Shown one piece after another: positions 44,731 through 53,223 of a stretch of 64,000 bases of DNA. A program made the translations under genes and the position numbers. Source of the DNA: CAITWF01 sp038231575 (GTDB lineage Bacteria > Verrucomicrobiota > Verrucomicrobiia > Opitutales > Opitutaceae); NCBI GenBank assembly GCA_038231575.1, contig JBBRLB010000011.1:1-64000 (forward strand), given 5' to 3'. A model generated the notes under the pieces. The model was given only the letters and a program-made list of their open reading frames with translations, was not told the DNA's origin and did not search any database. How positions within the stretch are numbered: the first letter of the stretch is position 1; each line of letters starts with the position of its first letter.

Positions 44731-44802
44731 TTTCCGCCGTTCGCGTGGTCCGGATATCGACGCGGCGTGCGGGCAACTCAGGAGGCGTAATGAAATATTA
44801 GC
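44731..44802 (+). repeat. Copied 3' end of rlmN, right copy of the direct repeat
   Basis: Bases 44731-44787 match 40735-40791 at 50 of 57 positions. The reading frame is kept for 24 codons to a stop at the same distance as in rlmN: FRRSRGPDIDAACGQLRRR, then NEILA and stop, against VSEPA and stop in the gene. Most differences are synonymous, so the copy was once a functional rlmN end from a related lineage. Confidence 0.88.
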
Positions 44803-44868
44803 ATGAGCTGCGCGTCTGCTGGCTGAGTGACGCGTGACAAGTTACGAGTTTCTGCCTACAGAATCTGA

Positions 44869-45459
44869 ATGCTCTTTGCCGAAATTATTGAAAACCACGG
44901 CATCGATTTAGTTAATGCTGTCGCTGTTCCATTTGTTGTTTCTCTAGTCGTTGGGATACCTCTTGCGATCTATGCCGGATTAGTGGGATCGCGACTTGTT
45001 GGGTTCTACGAGACTCGCACTGCAGCTGTTCAGGAATTGATGTTTTTGCCGCGAGCGCTTTCAGAGGCTGGAAATATTCGTAAGGCGAATTTGAGACTCG
45101 CTGAAATGTGGGCAGCCACACGAGTAGCTTTTAATGGTCAGAACCAAGCCGAGGCTTCGGCAGTTCTCGATCGCTTGAATAGAGAGGCGATCGGATTTTA
45201 CAGGCACGCCTTCCTGACGCAGATGAGCTTAGCTGAGATAAATGCGGTTATGGGTGACGCTCAGGCTATGAGTGAGGAGCGCTGGTTTTCGATGAGTTGT
45301 GGCATTATCGAGCAAAACACGATTGGCTTAAACCAGCTTCGCGAAATTGAATCTTTAGAGCCTAACTACTCGGTGATTTTTGAAGTGCCAACTTTGGGAC
45401 GCTGGTTGCGTCGCAGCGATTGCGGCGACTGCTGCTCGAATTGTAAACGAGTGCTTTAA
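44869..45459 (+). CDS. Orphan membrane-anchored protein, AT-richer than neighbours
   Basis: The 196-residue protein is not recognised. It has one N-terminal membrane helix (VNAVAVPFVVSLVVGIPLAIYAGLVG), then a helical region with possible coiled-coil character (NIRKANLRLAEMWAATRVAFNGQNQAEASAVLDRLNREAIGFYRH) and a Cys-rich end (SDCGDCCSNCKRVL). Base composition and codon use (many A/T third positions) differ sharply from the surrounding genes, suggesting transfer. It lies exactly between the copied rlmN tail (ends 44802) and the copied speA tail (starts 45462). The Cys-rich tail could bind metal but may simply be due to a late stop. Confidence 0.65.
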   Translation: MLFAEIIENHGIDLVNAVAVPFVVSLVVGIPLAIYAGLVGSRLVGFYETRTAAVQELMFLPRALSEAGNIRKANLRLAEMWAATRVAFNGQNQAEASAVLDRLNREAIGFYRHAFLTQMSLAEINAVMGDAQAMSEERWFSMSCGIIEQNTIGLNQLREIESLEPNYSVIFEVPTLGRWLRRSDCGDCCSNCKRVL

Positions 45460-45461
45460 TC

Positions 45462-45567
45462 TTACGCCTTCTTATTCCGTCCGCCCTTTGCCTCGATGTT
45501 CAGGTAAGTCTCATTGAGCATCTGGCTTTCGTAAAGTTCGAGGAGGCGGACGCCTTCGCGCGGCTTC
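45462..45567 (-). pseudogene. Copied 3' end of speA
   Basis: On the - strand 34 codons read KPREGVRLLELYESQMLNE, then TYLNIEAKGGRNKKA and stop, against the same sequence with K for E and K for N in the real speA. The 98-base core 45463-45560 differs from 46269-46366 at 8 positions, mostly synonymous. The copy begins directly at the higA stop codon, so it looks like the right end of the inserted higBA cassette. Confidence 0.88.
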
Positions 45568-45871
45568 AGGCGGACAGGGGTTCGACTTCGGCTTCGATGC
45601 GGCGACCGAGCGCGGTGCGGGCTTGCTCCAGATCGTAAGCTTGCTGGAGATTCAGCCAGAAGCGCTCACCGGTGCCGAAGAAACGGCCGAGGCGCAGCGC
45701 GGTGTCGGCGGTGATGGCTCGGCGCCCTTTGGTGATCTCGGTGAGGCGCGAGGCGGGAATGCCCGTGCGCTGGCTCACTTGATAGCAGCTGAGGTCGTGC
45801 GGTGTGATCCACTCCTCGAGCAGAATCTCCCCGGGCGTGATATTGGAAACGACGGGCAGTTTGGTTTTCAT
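45566..45871 (-). CDS. higA: HigA-family antitoxin (XRE type)
   Basis: The 101-residue helix-turn-helix protein of the HigA/VapI family contains PGEILLEEWITPHDLSCYQVSQRTGIPASRLTEITKGRRAITADTALRLGRFFGTGERFWLNLQQAYDLEQAR, the complete family signature. It binds DNA and neutralises HigB. It follows higB by 28 bases; toxin first is the usual HigBA order. Its TGA coincides with the start of the copied speA tail. Confidence 0.93.
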   Translation of the reverse strand: MKTKLPVVSNITPGEILLEEWITPHDLSCYQVSQRTGIPASRLTEITKGRRAITADTALRLGRFFGTGERFWLNLQQAYDLEQARTALGRRIEAEVEPLSA

Positions 45872-45899
45872 GGCAGATGAATTCTCGGGCGAGCAGGGT

Positions 45900-46181
45900 T
45901 CAGTGGTAATCTACAATTTCAACGTTGTGGGCATCTTCGCCGGCCCAACGGAAGCAGAGGCGCCACTGGTCGTTTATGCGAATGCTGTGTTGGCCGCGGC
46001 GTGAGCCCTTGAGAGCTTCCAGTCGATTGCCGGGTGGCAGGCGCATGATGTCGAGTCGATCGGCGGCATCAAGTTGGAGGAGCTTGCGTCGGGCGGCGCG
46101 TTGGATGTCAGGCGGCAAGTGACGTGAAGCCGTGCCGCCAAAGAGCTTTTCGGTCTCAGCGTCAGCGAAGCTTTTGATCAC
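45900..46181 (-). CDS. higB: HigB-family toxin (mRNA interferase)
   Basis: The 93-residue toxin of the RelE-like plasmid-maintenance killer family includes IKSFADAETEKLFGG, ALKGSRRGQHSIRINDQWRLCFRW and a C-terminal VEIVDYH. It cleaves mRNA at the ribosome when HigA is lost. The frame is intact. A perfect palindrome upstream is the likely autoregulatory operator. Confidence 0.93.
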   Translation of the reverse strand: MIKSFADAETEKLFGGTASRHLPPDIQRAARRKLLQLDAADRLDIMRLPPGNRLEALKGSRRGQHSIRINDQWRLCFRWAGEDAHNVEIVDYH

Positions 46182-46222
46182 GAAGGCCAGGGTAGGCCAC
46201 GTGACGATGTTCGCAAGCAGAA

Positions 46223-46243
46223 TAGTTACGCGAAGCGTAACTA
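46223..46243. promoter_or_regulatory. Probable HigA operator
   Basis: TAGTTACGC-GAA-GCGTAACTA is a perfect 9-3-9 palindrome, 41 bases upstream of the higB start. This is the position and form of HigA operators. It lies in the 86-base gap between speA and higB, so the promoter came with the cassette. Confidence 0.65.
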
Positions 46244-46267
46244 TGGATTCGAACTACAGATCCACGC

Positions 46268-46373
46268 CTACGCCTTCTTCTTCCGCCCGCCCTTCGCCTC
46301 GATGTTCAGGTAGGTCTTGTTGAGCATCTGGCTCTCGTAGAGTTCGAGGAGGCGGACGCCTTCGCGGGGTTTG
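46268..46373 (-). repeat. Direct repeat, right copy (3' end of speA)
   Basis: This segment is the genuine speA end that matches 45462-45567, an 806-bp step that contains higBA and its operator. Confidence 0.88.
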
Positions 46374-48211
46374 ACCATGTCCTTCTTCGTCGCGGCATCG
46401 ATCTGCACTTTCATTTTCCGGCACAGATCCTCTTGCTGGTATTGCACGCCTTCGATCACGTCGGCGATGCGGCTGCCGCTCAGCGCTTCTTCAATATAGA
46501 AGCCGTTCGGCTCGTCGTCTTCGAGGAACACGTGGACTTCGTTCACGCGGCCGAAGAGGTTGTGGAGGTCCCCCATGATGTCCTGGTAGGCGCCGGTGAG
46601 AAAGATGCCGAGGTAGTAGGGTTTGCCGTTGAGCGGGTGGAGCGTGATGTAGTCGCGCACGTCCTGCAGATCGATGAAGCGATCGATCTTGCCGTCGGAG
46701 TCGCACGTGATGTCGACGAGGATGGCGTTGACGGTGGGCTTTTCCTTGAGCCGGTGGAGCGGCGCGATCGGGAAGAGTTGATCGAGACCCCAGTGATCGA
46801 GCAGCGACTGGAAGACGGAGAAATTGCAGACGTATTGGTCGGCGAGGAGCTTGTCGAGGTCGTGGAGTTCCTCGGGCTGGTAGCCGGATTTTTTTCCTTC
46901 CTTCGCGATCTGCTCGCAGATTTGCCAGAAGAGCGATTCGGCGGCGGCGCGGTTTTCGAGATCGAGATAGCCGAGGTTGAAGAGGGAGAACGCCTCCTCC
47001 TTTTTCTGCAGCGCATCGTGGAACCGCTCAAGCAGGCCGAGCTTGGTTTTGTTCTTCAACATCACCTCGAGATCGGTGACGACTTTGTGCTTTTCGTCGG
47101 GCTCGTGCTGCTTGCCGAGTGACTCGCGCTTGTTGATCCGCTCGAACACCTCGACGACGAGCATCGAGTGCTGCGCGACGACGGCGCGGCCGGACTCGCT
47201 GACGATGTCGGGGACGGCGACGCCGGACGAGGTGCAGATTTCGCGGATGTTGAAGACGACATCGCGCGCGTATTCCTCCATCGAGTAGTTCATCGAGCTT
47301 TCGAAGTTCGTGCGCGAGCCGTCGTAGTCGATGCCGAGGCCGCCGCCGACATCGAGGTAGCCCATCGGGAAACCCATCTTCGCGAGCTGGCAGTAGAAGC
47401 GCGTGGCTTCGACGACCGCGTTTTTGATCGTGAGGATGTTCGGCACCTGCGAACCGATGTGGAAATGCACGAGGCGCAGGCACGATTGCAGTTTCGCGGC
47501 GCGGAGTTTTTCGCAGGCGAAAAGAATTTCCGCGGTGTTGAGACCGAACTTGGCGTTGTCGCCGGTCGAGGTCGCCCAACGGCCTTCCCCGCGCGTCTGG
47601 AGTTTCGCGCGAAAACCGATCATCGGTTTCACGCCGGTCTCAGCGGCGAGGCGGATGATGTCGTCGAGTTCGGAGAGTTGTTCGACGACGAGGATGATCT
47701 TCTTGCCGAGCTTGCGGCCGAGGAGGGCGAGCCGGATGTAATCCTGATCCTTGTAGCCGTTGCAGATGATGAGGCGTTGGGCGCCTTCGTGCATCGCGAG
47801 CGCAATCATCAGCTCGGGCTTGGAGCCGGCCTCGAGGCCGAAGTTGAACTCCTTGCCGGCCGCGACGATCTCGTCGACGACCTCGCGGAGCTGGTTGACC
47901 TTGATCGGGAAGACGCCGCGGTAGTCGCCCTTGTAGCCTTCCTCTTTCATCGCCTTCAGGAAAACTTGGTTGAGCTGGACGACGCGGTGGCGGAGCAAAT
48001 CCTGAAAGCGGATGACCATCGGCGCCTTGAGGCTCATGCCGAGGGCCTCGTTGACGACATCGAGCACGCGGATGCCGCGGCCATCGGTCAGCGGCTGGAC
48101 GTTGACGAAGCCATCGTCATCGACCGAGAGATGCCCGGAGCCCCAGCGTTTGAAGCCGTAGTGCTCTTCGGACTTGGCGGCCGACCAGGCGGCGGAGGAT
48201 TTGGTTTTCAG
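46268..48211 (-). CDS. speA: Biosynthetic arginine decarboxylase
   Basis: The PLP enzyme converts arginine to agmatine for polyamine synthesis. GVFPIKVNQ holds the PLP lysine, and RLVHFHIGSQVPN, MGYLDVGGGLGIDYDGS and VSESGRAVVAQHSMLVVEVF are conserved alanine-racemase-fold segments. The first GTG (48067) lies too far inside: codons before it read EEHYGFKRWGSGHLSVDDDGF, the standard SpeA N-terminus. Upstream to the in-frame stop there is no ATG, GTG or TTG. CTG 48211 would give 647 residues, near the family length. A palindromic repeat begins 10 bases upstream and may have replaced the original start. The 3' end is duplicated at 45462-45567. Confidence 0.85.
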   Translation of the reverse strand: MKTKSSAAWSAAKSEEHYGFKRWGSGHLSVDDDGFVNVQPLTDGRGIRVLDVVNEALGMSLKAPMVIRFQDLLRHRVVQLNQVFLKAMKEEGYKGDYRGVFPIKVNQLREVVDEIVAAGKEFNFGLEAGSKPELMIALAMHEGAQRLIICNGYKDQDYIRLALLGRKLGKKIILVVEQLSELDDIIRLAAETGVKPMIGFRAKLQTRGEGRWATSTGDNAKFGLNTAEILFACEKLRAAKLQSCLRLVHFHIGSQVPNILTIKNAVVEATRFYCQLAKMGFPMGYLDVGGGLGIDYDGSRTNFESSMNYSMEEYARDVVFNIREICTSSGVAVPDIVSESGRAVVAQHSMLVVEVFERINKRESLGKQHEPDEKHKVVTDLEVMLKNKTKLGLLERFHDALQKKEEAFSLFNLGYLDLENRAAAESLFWQICEQIAKEGKKSGYQPEELHDLDKLLADQYVCNFSVFQSLLDHWGLDQLFPIAPLHRLKEKPTVNAILVDITCDSDGKIDRFIDLQDVRDYITLHPLNGKPYYLGIFLTGAYQDIMGDLHNLFGRVNEVHVFLEDDEPNGFYIEEALSGSRIADVIEGVQYQQEDLCRKMKVQIDAATKKDMVKPREGVRLLELYESQMLNKTYLNIEAKGGRKKKA

Positions 48212-48220
48212 GGAGTGGGG

Positions 48221-48311
48221 AGTTAAGGGCTGAGCGTTGAGAGGCCGAACTCAGAGAAGGAGCGGTGCCGCAGTGTCTTGGCTCTCAACGCTCATCTCTC
48301 AACCCTCAACT
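48221..48311. repeat. Palindromic repeat upstream of speA and yajC
   Basis: TGAGCGTTGAGAG (48231-48243) is the exact complement of CTCTCAACGCTCA (48282-48294). The arms extend imperfectly to AGTTAAGGG and CCCTCAACT. The loop is about 38 bases. Such 'AGTTGAGGGTTGAG' units look like a dispersed intergenic repeat. It occupies most of the 179-base gap between the divergent genes speA and yajC. Confidence 0.65.
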
Positions 48312-48390
48312 TTCCGGTGTTCTGTCTTGCTTTTGCAGGCGGCGAATCAGTTAGATGCGCGTTTTCTTTTTCCAAATCACCCAACACGCA

Positions 48391-48762
48391 ATGCCGAAAA
48401 TGTCCTCCTTAATCGATGCCGCCTCGTTTCTCGCTCAAGCTGCCGCTCCGGCGCAGCCCGGTGGCGCTGCTTCGATGATCACGGGCATGCTGCCGGCGAT
48501 TCTGTTGATGGCGGGTTTTTATTTCCTGTTCATCGCCCCGCAGCGCAAGAAACAGAAGGAGCACGAGAAGATGCTGGCCGCGCTCCAGTCCGGGGACGAA
48601 ATCGTCACGACCGGCGGCATCTTCGCCACGATCACCAATGTGAAGGATGACCGTTTCGTCGTGCGCATCGCGGACAACACGAAGGTCGAGCTCGGCAAGG
48701 GCTTCGTGCAGACCGTGGTGAAGTCGCAGGCGAGTCCCGCGAAGGACGACAAGAAGAAGTGA
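48391..48762 (+). CDS. yajC: Preprotein translocase subunit YajC
   Basis: The 123-residue protein has one membrane helix (MLPAILLMAGFYFLFIAPQRKKQKEHEKML) followed by the conserved cytoplasmic domain (LQSGDEIVTTGGIFATITNVKDDRFVVRIADNTKVEL), the complete YajC plan. It associates with SecDF at the Sec translocon. The N-terminal part before the helix is longer and Ala-rich. ATG 48391 or 48400 could both serve. secDF follows after 81 bases. Confidence 0.93.
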   Translation: MPKMSSLIDAASFLAQAAAPAQPGGAASMITGMLPAILLMAGFYFLFIAPQRKKQKEHEKMLAALQSGDEIVTTGGIFATITNVKDDRFVVRIADNTKVELGKGFVQTVVKSQASPAKDDKKK

Positions 48763-48843
48763 GGCCGTTGTGCGGCGATCCATCGCGGCGGGAAGCGCCG
48801 CGCAATCGCCGTCTGAATTTTTAATAATAAACCCAAAAGACCC

Positions 48844-51399
48844 ATGCTCAAACGCAACCTCTGGAAGATCCTACTCTCGCTCGCGCTCCTCGCGTGGGCG
48901 GTGTCGGAGCTGATCCCGCTGCAAGACGTTCCCTTCGTCGACTACGCCCGCTCCCATGCGACGGCGAAACCGGCGGAGTTCGGCAAGCTCCTCGACGAAG
49001 CCATCGCGACCAAGAAGTCCGGCAAGTCCGCCAGCGAATTCGTCGCCCTCCGCACCATTGGCAAGGAGCGGAAGCTCGACCTCTCGCAATATTTCCCCGA
49101 CATCCGCCTCGAGGACACCCTGCGCAACGTCGAGAAGCGCAACAGCATCCTCCTGACCGAGCTCCTCCGCCGCTCCAAGGGTCGCGTGCAACGCGGCCTC
49201 GATCTCGCGGGTGGCGTGGCGTTCACGCTCGAAGTCGATGAGCGCGCCGCCGGCGCCGACGATGTCAATGTCCGGAAGGAAAAAATCACCAAGGCCATCG
49301 AGATCATCAGCGCCCGCATCAATTCGTTTGGCGTCGCCGAGCCGGTCATTCGGCCCGTCGGCACGAATCGCATCGAGGTGCAGCTCCCGAATCTCAACAC
49401 CCGCGACAACCCCGATGTCGTCGACAACGTCAAGAAGCCCGCGCGCCTCGATTTCCGCACGGTGCACCCGACGCTCACCCCCGGGATCGGCGTCGACACG
49501 CCGGTCGGCTACGAGGTGATGACGCTCGAGAACGAGGGCCGCACCGGCCAGACGTTCAGCGAGGATGTGTTCGTCAAGCAGCGTCCCGAGATGGGCGGCA
49601 ACCTCATCACGAACTCGTTCGCGCGCCCTGATCTTTACGGGAAGCCCGAGGTTGTTCTCCAGTTCAGCGACGAGGGCAAAAAACGTTTCGCCGAAATCAC
49701 GCGCTCGCTTGCCGACATGGGCCAGTCGTCCGGCCGCCTCGGCCGCCTCGCCATCGTGCTCGACGGCAAACTCTATTCCGCCCCGACCGTCCGCGAGGAA
49801 ATTTCCGGCGGCTCCGCCCAAATCTCCGGCGGCGCCATGACCGACCGTGAGGCGATCAATCTCTCGAACGTCCTCAACAACCCGCTCGATCTGCCGCTGC
49901 TCGTGAAAGAGCAATACGAGGTCGGGCCCTCGCTCGCGCAGGACGCCGTCGATTCCGGCGTGCGCGCGACCGTCATCGCGACCGTCGCGGTGGCCGCGTT
50001 CATGATCACGTTCTACGCGACGGGCGGCCTCATCGCCGTCTTCGCGCTCGCGATCAACATCGTCCTCATTCTCGGCATCATGGCGTTCTACCAGGCGACG
50101 ATCACGTTGCCCGGCCTCGCCGGTATCGTGCTCACCATGGGCATGGCGGTGGATGCGAACATCCTGATCTTCGAGCGCATGCGCGAAGAACTCGCCGCGG
50201 GCAAGAGCCTCGCCGCCGCCAGCGACAGCGGCTTCCTCAAGGCGCTGTGGACCATCCTCGATGCCCACGCCGTGCAGCTCATCATCTGCGGCATCATGAT
50301 TTGGAAGGGCACCGGTCCCATCAAGGGCTTCGGCGTCACGTTGCTCATCGGCGTGCTCTCCACGTTGTTCTCCGTCCTGATCACCGGCCACATGGTGATG
50401 GAAATGCTCACCGAGTCGCTCACTCTGAAAAAAATCACGATGCGCCGCATGATTGGCGAAATCCACACGGACTTCGTCAAGCTCGGCAAACCCGCCTTCA
50501 TCGGCTCGTGGATCGTGGTGCTGATCGGTTTCGGTTACGTGCTCTTCCAGGGCAATAAAATCTACGGCATCGACTTCGCGGGTGGCGACGTGATCGCCCT
50601 CCAGTTCAAGACCAAGCTTGATGTCGGCCAGATCCGCGACGCCGCGAAGGCCGCGGGCGTCAGCGATGTCAACCCGACCTACACCAGCGCCATCGGCGGC
50701 GGGGGCCGCGAGACGCTCAACGTCGAGTCGCCCGAGGGCAAGTCACCCGTCGTGCTGGCCGCGCTGCAGAAAGCCTTCCCGAACGCGGGCCTCGAGAAGG
50801 TCGGCGAGAACCACATCGGCGCCTCCATCGGCAAGGAGATCGAGTGGAACGCGCTCGTCGCCATCGGCATTTCGATGCTCACGATTCTCGTCTACATCGC
50901 CTTCCGCTTCGAGTTCGGCTTCGGCGTCGGCGCGATGTTTTCCACGCTGCACGATCTCCTGATGACCATCGGCATCTTCGTGCTGACGGGCCACCAGTTC
51001 AACGCGCCCATGGTCGCGGCCCTCCTCTGTATCGCGGGCTACTCGATCAACGAGACCGTCGTCGTCTTCGACCGCATCCGCGAGGAGTTGAAAAACAACC
51101 CGACCGGCTCGCTCCGCGACGTCGTCAACTCCGCCATCCGGAAAGTTTTCGCCCGCACGATTATGACGGCGTCGACGACCTTCCTCGCCGCGCTCTCGCT
51201 CTACATCTTCGGCGGCGGCGTGCTCCGCGACATTTCGTTTACGTTCCTGGTCGGCATCGTCACCTCGACCTTCTCCGCGATCTTCATCGCGGCGCAGGTG
51301 TTCTACTGGTGGCACAAGGGCGACCGGAAGCACGTCGAGGCGCATGCGGATGTCGCCCCGAAATACGAATGGCAAGGCGCGTCCAAGGCGTCCGAATAA
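48844..51399 (+). CDS. secDF: Fused SecD-SecF protein export membrane protein
   Basis: The 851-residue fusion drives late steps of Sec-dependent export with the proton gradient. The SecD half (about 1-530) has RGLDLAGGVAFTLEVDE, a periplasmic P1 domain and the helices with GIVLTMGMAVDANILIFERMREEL. The SecF half (about 540-840) has GIDFAGGDVIALQF and AALLCIAGYSINETVVVFDRIREELKN. Both halves carry the conserved motifs, so the pump should be complete. Fused SecDF is usual in Verrucomicrobia, Planctomycetes and Bacteroidetes. It is organised with yajC upstream; recJ follows after a hairpin. Confidence 0.95.
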   Translation: MLKRNLWKILLSLALLAWAVSELIPLQDVPFVDYARSHATAKPAEFGKLLDEAIATKKSGKSASEFVALRTIGKERKLDLSQYFPDIRLEDTLRNVEKRNSILLTELLRRSKGRVQRGLDLAGGVAFTLEVDERAAGADDVNVRKEKITKAIEIISARINSFGVAEPVIRPVGTNRIEVQLPNLNTRDNPDVVDNVKKPARLDFRTVHPTLTPGIGVDTPVGYEVMTLENEGRTGQTFSEDVFVKQRPEMGGNLITNSFARPDLYGKPEVVLQFSDEGKKRFAEITRSLADMGQSSGRLGRLAIVLDGKLYSAPTVREEISGGSAQISGGAMTDREAINLSNVLNNPLDLPLLVKEQYEVGPSLAQDAVDSGVRATVIATVAVAAFMITFYATGGLIAVFALAINIVLILGIMAFYQATITLPGLAGIVLTMGMAVDANILIFERMREELAAGKSLAAASDSGFLKALWTILDAHAVQLIICGIMIWKGTGPIKGFGVTLLIGVLSTLFSVLITGHMVMEMLTESLTLKKITMRRMIGEIHTDFVKLGKPAFIGSWIVVLIGFGYVLFQGNKIYGIDFAGGDVIALQFKTKLDVGQIRDAAKAAGVSDVNPTYTSAIGGGGRETLNVESPEGKSPVVLAALQKAFPNAGLEKVGENHIGASIGKEIEWNALVAIGISMLTILVYIAFRFEFGFGVGAMFSTLHDLLMTIGIFVLTGHQFNAPMVAALLCIAGYSINETVVVFDRIREELKNNPTGSLRDVVNSAIRKVFARTIMTASTTFLAALSLYIFGGGVLRDISFTFLVGIVTSTFSAIFIAAQVFYWWHKGDRKHVEAHADVAPKYEWQGASKASE

Positions 51400-51410
51400 T
51401 CGGCCGGGAG

Positions 51411-51484
51411 GGCCGGCTCTCCGCGCCGGCCTGAGTTTACACGCGAATCGCCGCGCGAACCCAGGCTGGTTCGGAGAACCGGCC
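51411..51484. repeat. Inverted repeat between secDF and recJ
   Basis: GGCCGGCTCTCC (51411-51422) pairs with GGAGAACCGGCC (51473-51484) with one mismatch, and GGCCGG units recur inside. It fills the 102-base gap. It resembles the hairpins at 15317, 53223 and 60766 in placement and may terminate secDF. Confidence 0.6.
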
Positions 51485-51501
51485 CCACCGCTCCCAAGCC
51501 C

Positions 51502-53223
51502 ATGCGCTGGACCCACACGCCCCGCCCGGCCGCCGAGGTCGAAGCGTTGAGCAAACACGCGGGCCTGAGCCGCGTGCTGGCGGAGTTGCTCCTGCGCGCG
51601 GGATTGAGCGACGCGCAAGCCGCGGCAGAATTCCTGCAACCCGCGCTCGCCGCGCTGCGCGATCCGTTTTTGCTGCGAAATCTCGAGGCGGGTGCCACGC
51701 GCCTCCGAGCCGCCATCGCGGGCCGCGAGGAGATCGTGATTCTCGGTGACTACGATGTGGACGGCGTGAGCAGCACCGCGCTGCTCGTGATGATTTTACG
51801 GCGCTTCGGGTTGAACCCGCGCTTCGTCGTCCCGCGCCGCTCCGCGGACGGCTACGGCCTCTCGCGCAGTGCGATCGATCGCGCGCTCGAGGGCGGGAAG
51901 CCGCAACTTTTCATCGCGCTCGACTGCGGCACGAACTCGCACGCCGAGGCCGCCTACCTCCGCGGGCAGGGCATCGACGTGATCGTCGTCGATCACCATC
52001 GCTCGCGGGAGCAGCCGCTGACCGACGGCATTTTGATCAACCCGCACGTCGAGGCCGACGTGACGAACGGCGACGCGGCGTGGCGCCACCTCTGCACGGT
52101 CGGCCTCGTGTTCAAGCTGTGCCACGGCCTGCTCAAGCAAATGCGCGCGGAAAACCATCCCGTCGCGTTTCGGATCAAGCTGAAGGATCACCTCGATCTC
52201 GTGGCACTCGGCACGGTCGCGGATCTCGTGCCGCTGCTCGGGGAGAACCGGATTCTCGCGCGGCACGGGTTGCGGATCCTCGAGGCCACGCTGCGGCCGG
52301 GTTTGCGCGCGTTGATGGACGTCGCCGGCGTGAAGCCGACGCAGGGCATCACGCCGACGGACATTTCCTTCCGGCTTGGGCCGCGGATCAATGCGAGTGG
52401 CCGGCTGGCCGACGCCGCGCTTTCGGTCGAGCTGTTGATCAGCGACGACGCGAAATTTTGCGCGGACACCGCCCAGCAGCTCGATACGTTCAACCGCGAG
52501 CGGCAGGACATCGAGCGCGGCATCACCGAGCAGGCCGAGAAAATGATCGAGACGCAGTTTTCCGCGCTGCCGGGCATCGTGCTCTTTCACGAGGAGTGGC
52601 ATCCCGGCGTGGTCGGGATCGTCGCGGGCCGGGTGACGCGGAAATACAACCGCCCGTGCGTCGTGCTCGGCAACGAAGGCGACATGGCGAAGGGTTCCGG
52701 CCGCAGCGTGGACGGGTTGAATCTGGTCGAGGTGCTCGGGACGTGCTGTGAAAATCTTTCAAGCTGGGGTGGCCATCCGATGGCGGTGGGCATCGCGTTG
52801 CCGAAAATCCACGTCGCTGATTTTCGCGCGCGCTTCGCCGAGGCGGTGCGGGCGCATGCCGGCAGCGATGTCGCCGAAGCGCGGCTCGACATTGCGGCGT
52901 GGCTTACGCCGGAGCAGCTCAACGAGCGGCTCATGGACGAACTCGATACGCTGCATCCCTTCGGACAAGGCAATCCCGAGCCGGTCTTCGGCCTGCGCGG
53001 CATCGTGCTGGCCGGGCGCCTCGAGGTGTTCAAGGAGCTGCATTTTCGTTTTGGGATCGAGGATGGCCGCGGCCGGCGCCTGCACGGCGTCGCGTGGAAA
53101 CTCGCGCACCGCCAGCCGCCGATGGGCCAGCCGATCGATCTCGCGGTCGAGTTGAAGTGGAATCACTTCAACGGCCGGAAACTTTTGCAGCTCGGATTGA
53201 TCGACTGGCGCAAGTCGGGGTAG
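51502..53223 (+). CDS. recJ: Single-stranded-DNA exonuclease RecJ
   Basis: The 573-residue DHH phosphoesterase contains ILGDYDVDGVSSTALLVM (motif I), VVDHHRS (DHH motif), LGTVADLVPLLGENR, GPRINASGRLADA and WGGHPMAVGIAL (DHHA1 domain), then an OB-fold end. RecJ degrades 5' ssDNA ends in recombination and mismatch repair. All metal-binding motifs are present. The start ATG 51502 gives the usual MRWTHTPRP opening. Confidence 0.94.
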   Translation: MRWTHTPRPAAEVEALSKHAGLSRVLAELLLRAGLSDAQAAAEFLQPALAALRDPFLLRNLEAGATRLRAAIAGREEIVILGDYDVDGVSSTALLVMILRRFGLNPRFVVPRRSADGYGLSRSAIDRALEGGKPQLFIALDCGTNSHAEAAYLRGQGIDVIVVDHHRSREQPLTDGILINPHVEADVTNGDAAWRHLCTVGLVFKLCHGLLKQMRAENHPVAFRIKLKDHLDLVALGTVADLVPLLGENRILARHGLRILEATLRPGLRALMDVAGVKPTQGITPTDISFRLGPRINASGRLADAALSVELLISDDAKFCADTAQQLDTFNRERQDIERGITEQAEKMIETQFSALPGIVLFHEEWHPGVVGIVAGRVTRKYNRPCVVLGNEGDMAKGSGRSVDGLNLVEVLGTCCENLSSWGGHPMAVGIALPKIHVADFRARFAEAVRAHAGSDVAEARLDIAAWLTPEQLNERLMDELDTLHPFGQGNPEPVFGLRGIVLAGRLEVFKELHFRFGIEDGRGRRLHGVAWKLAHRQPPMGQPIDLAVELKWNHFNGRKLLQLGLIDWRKSG

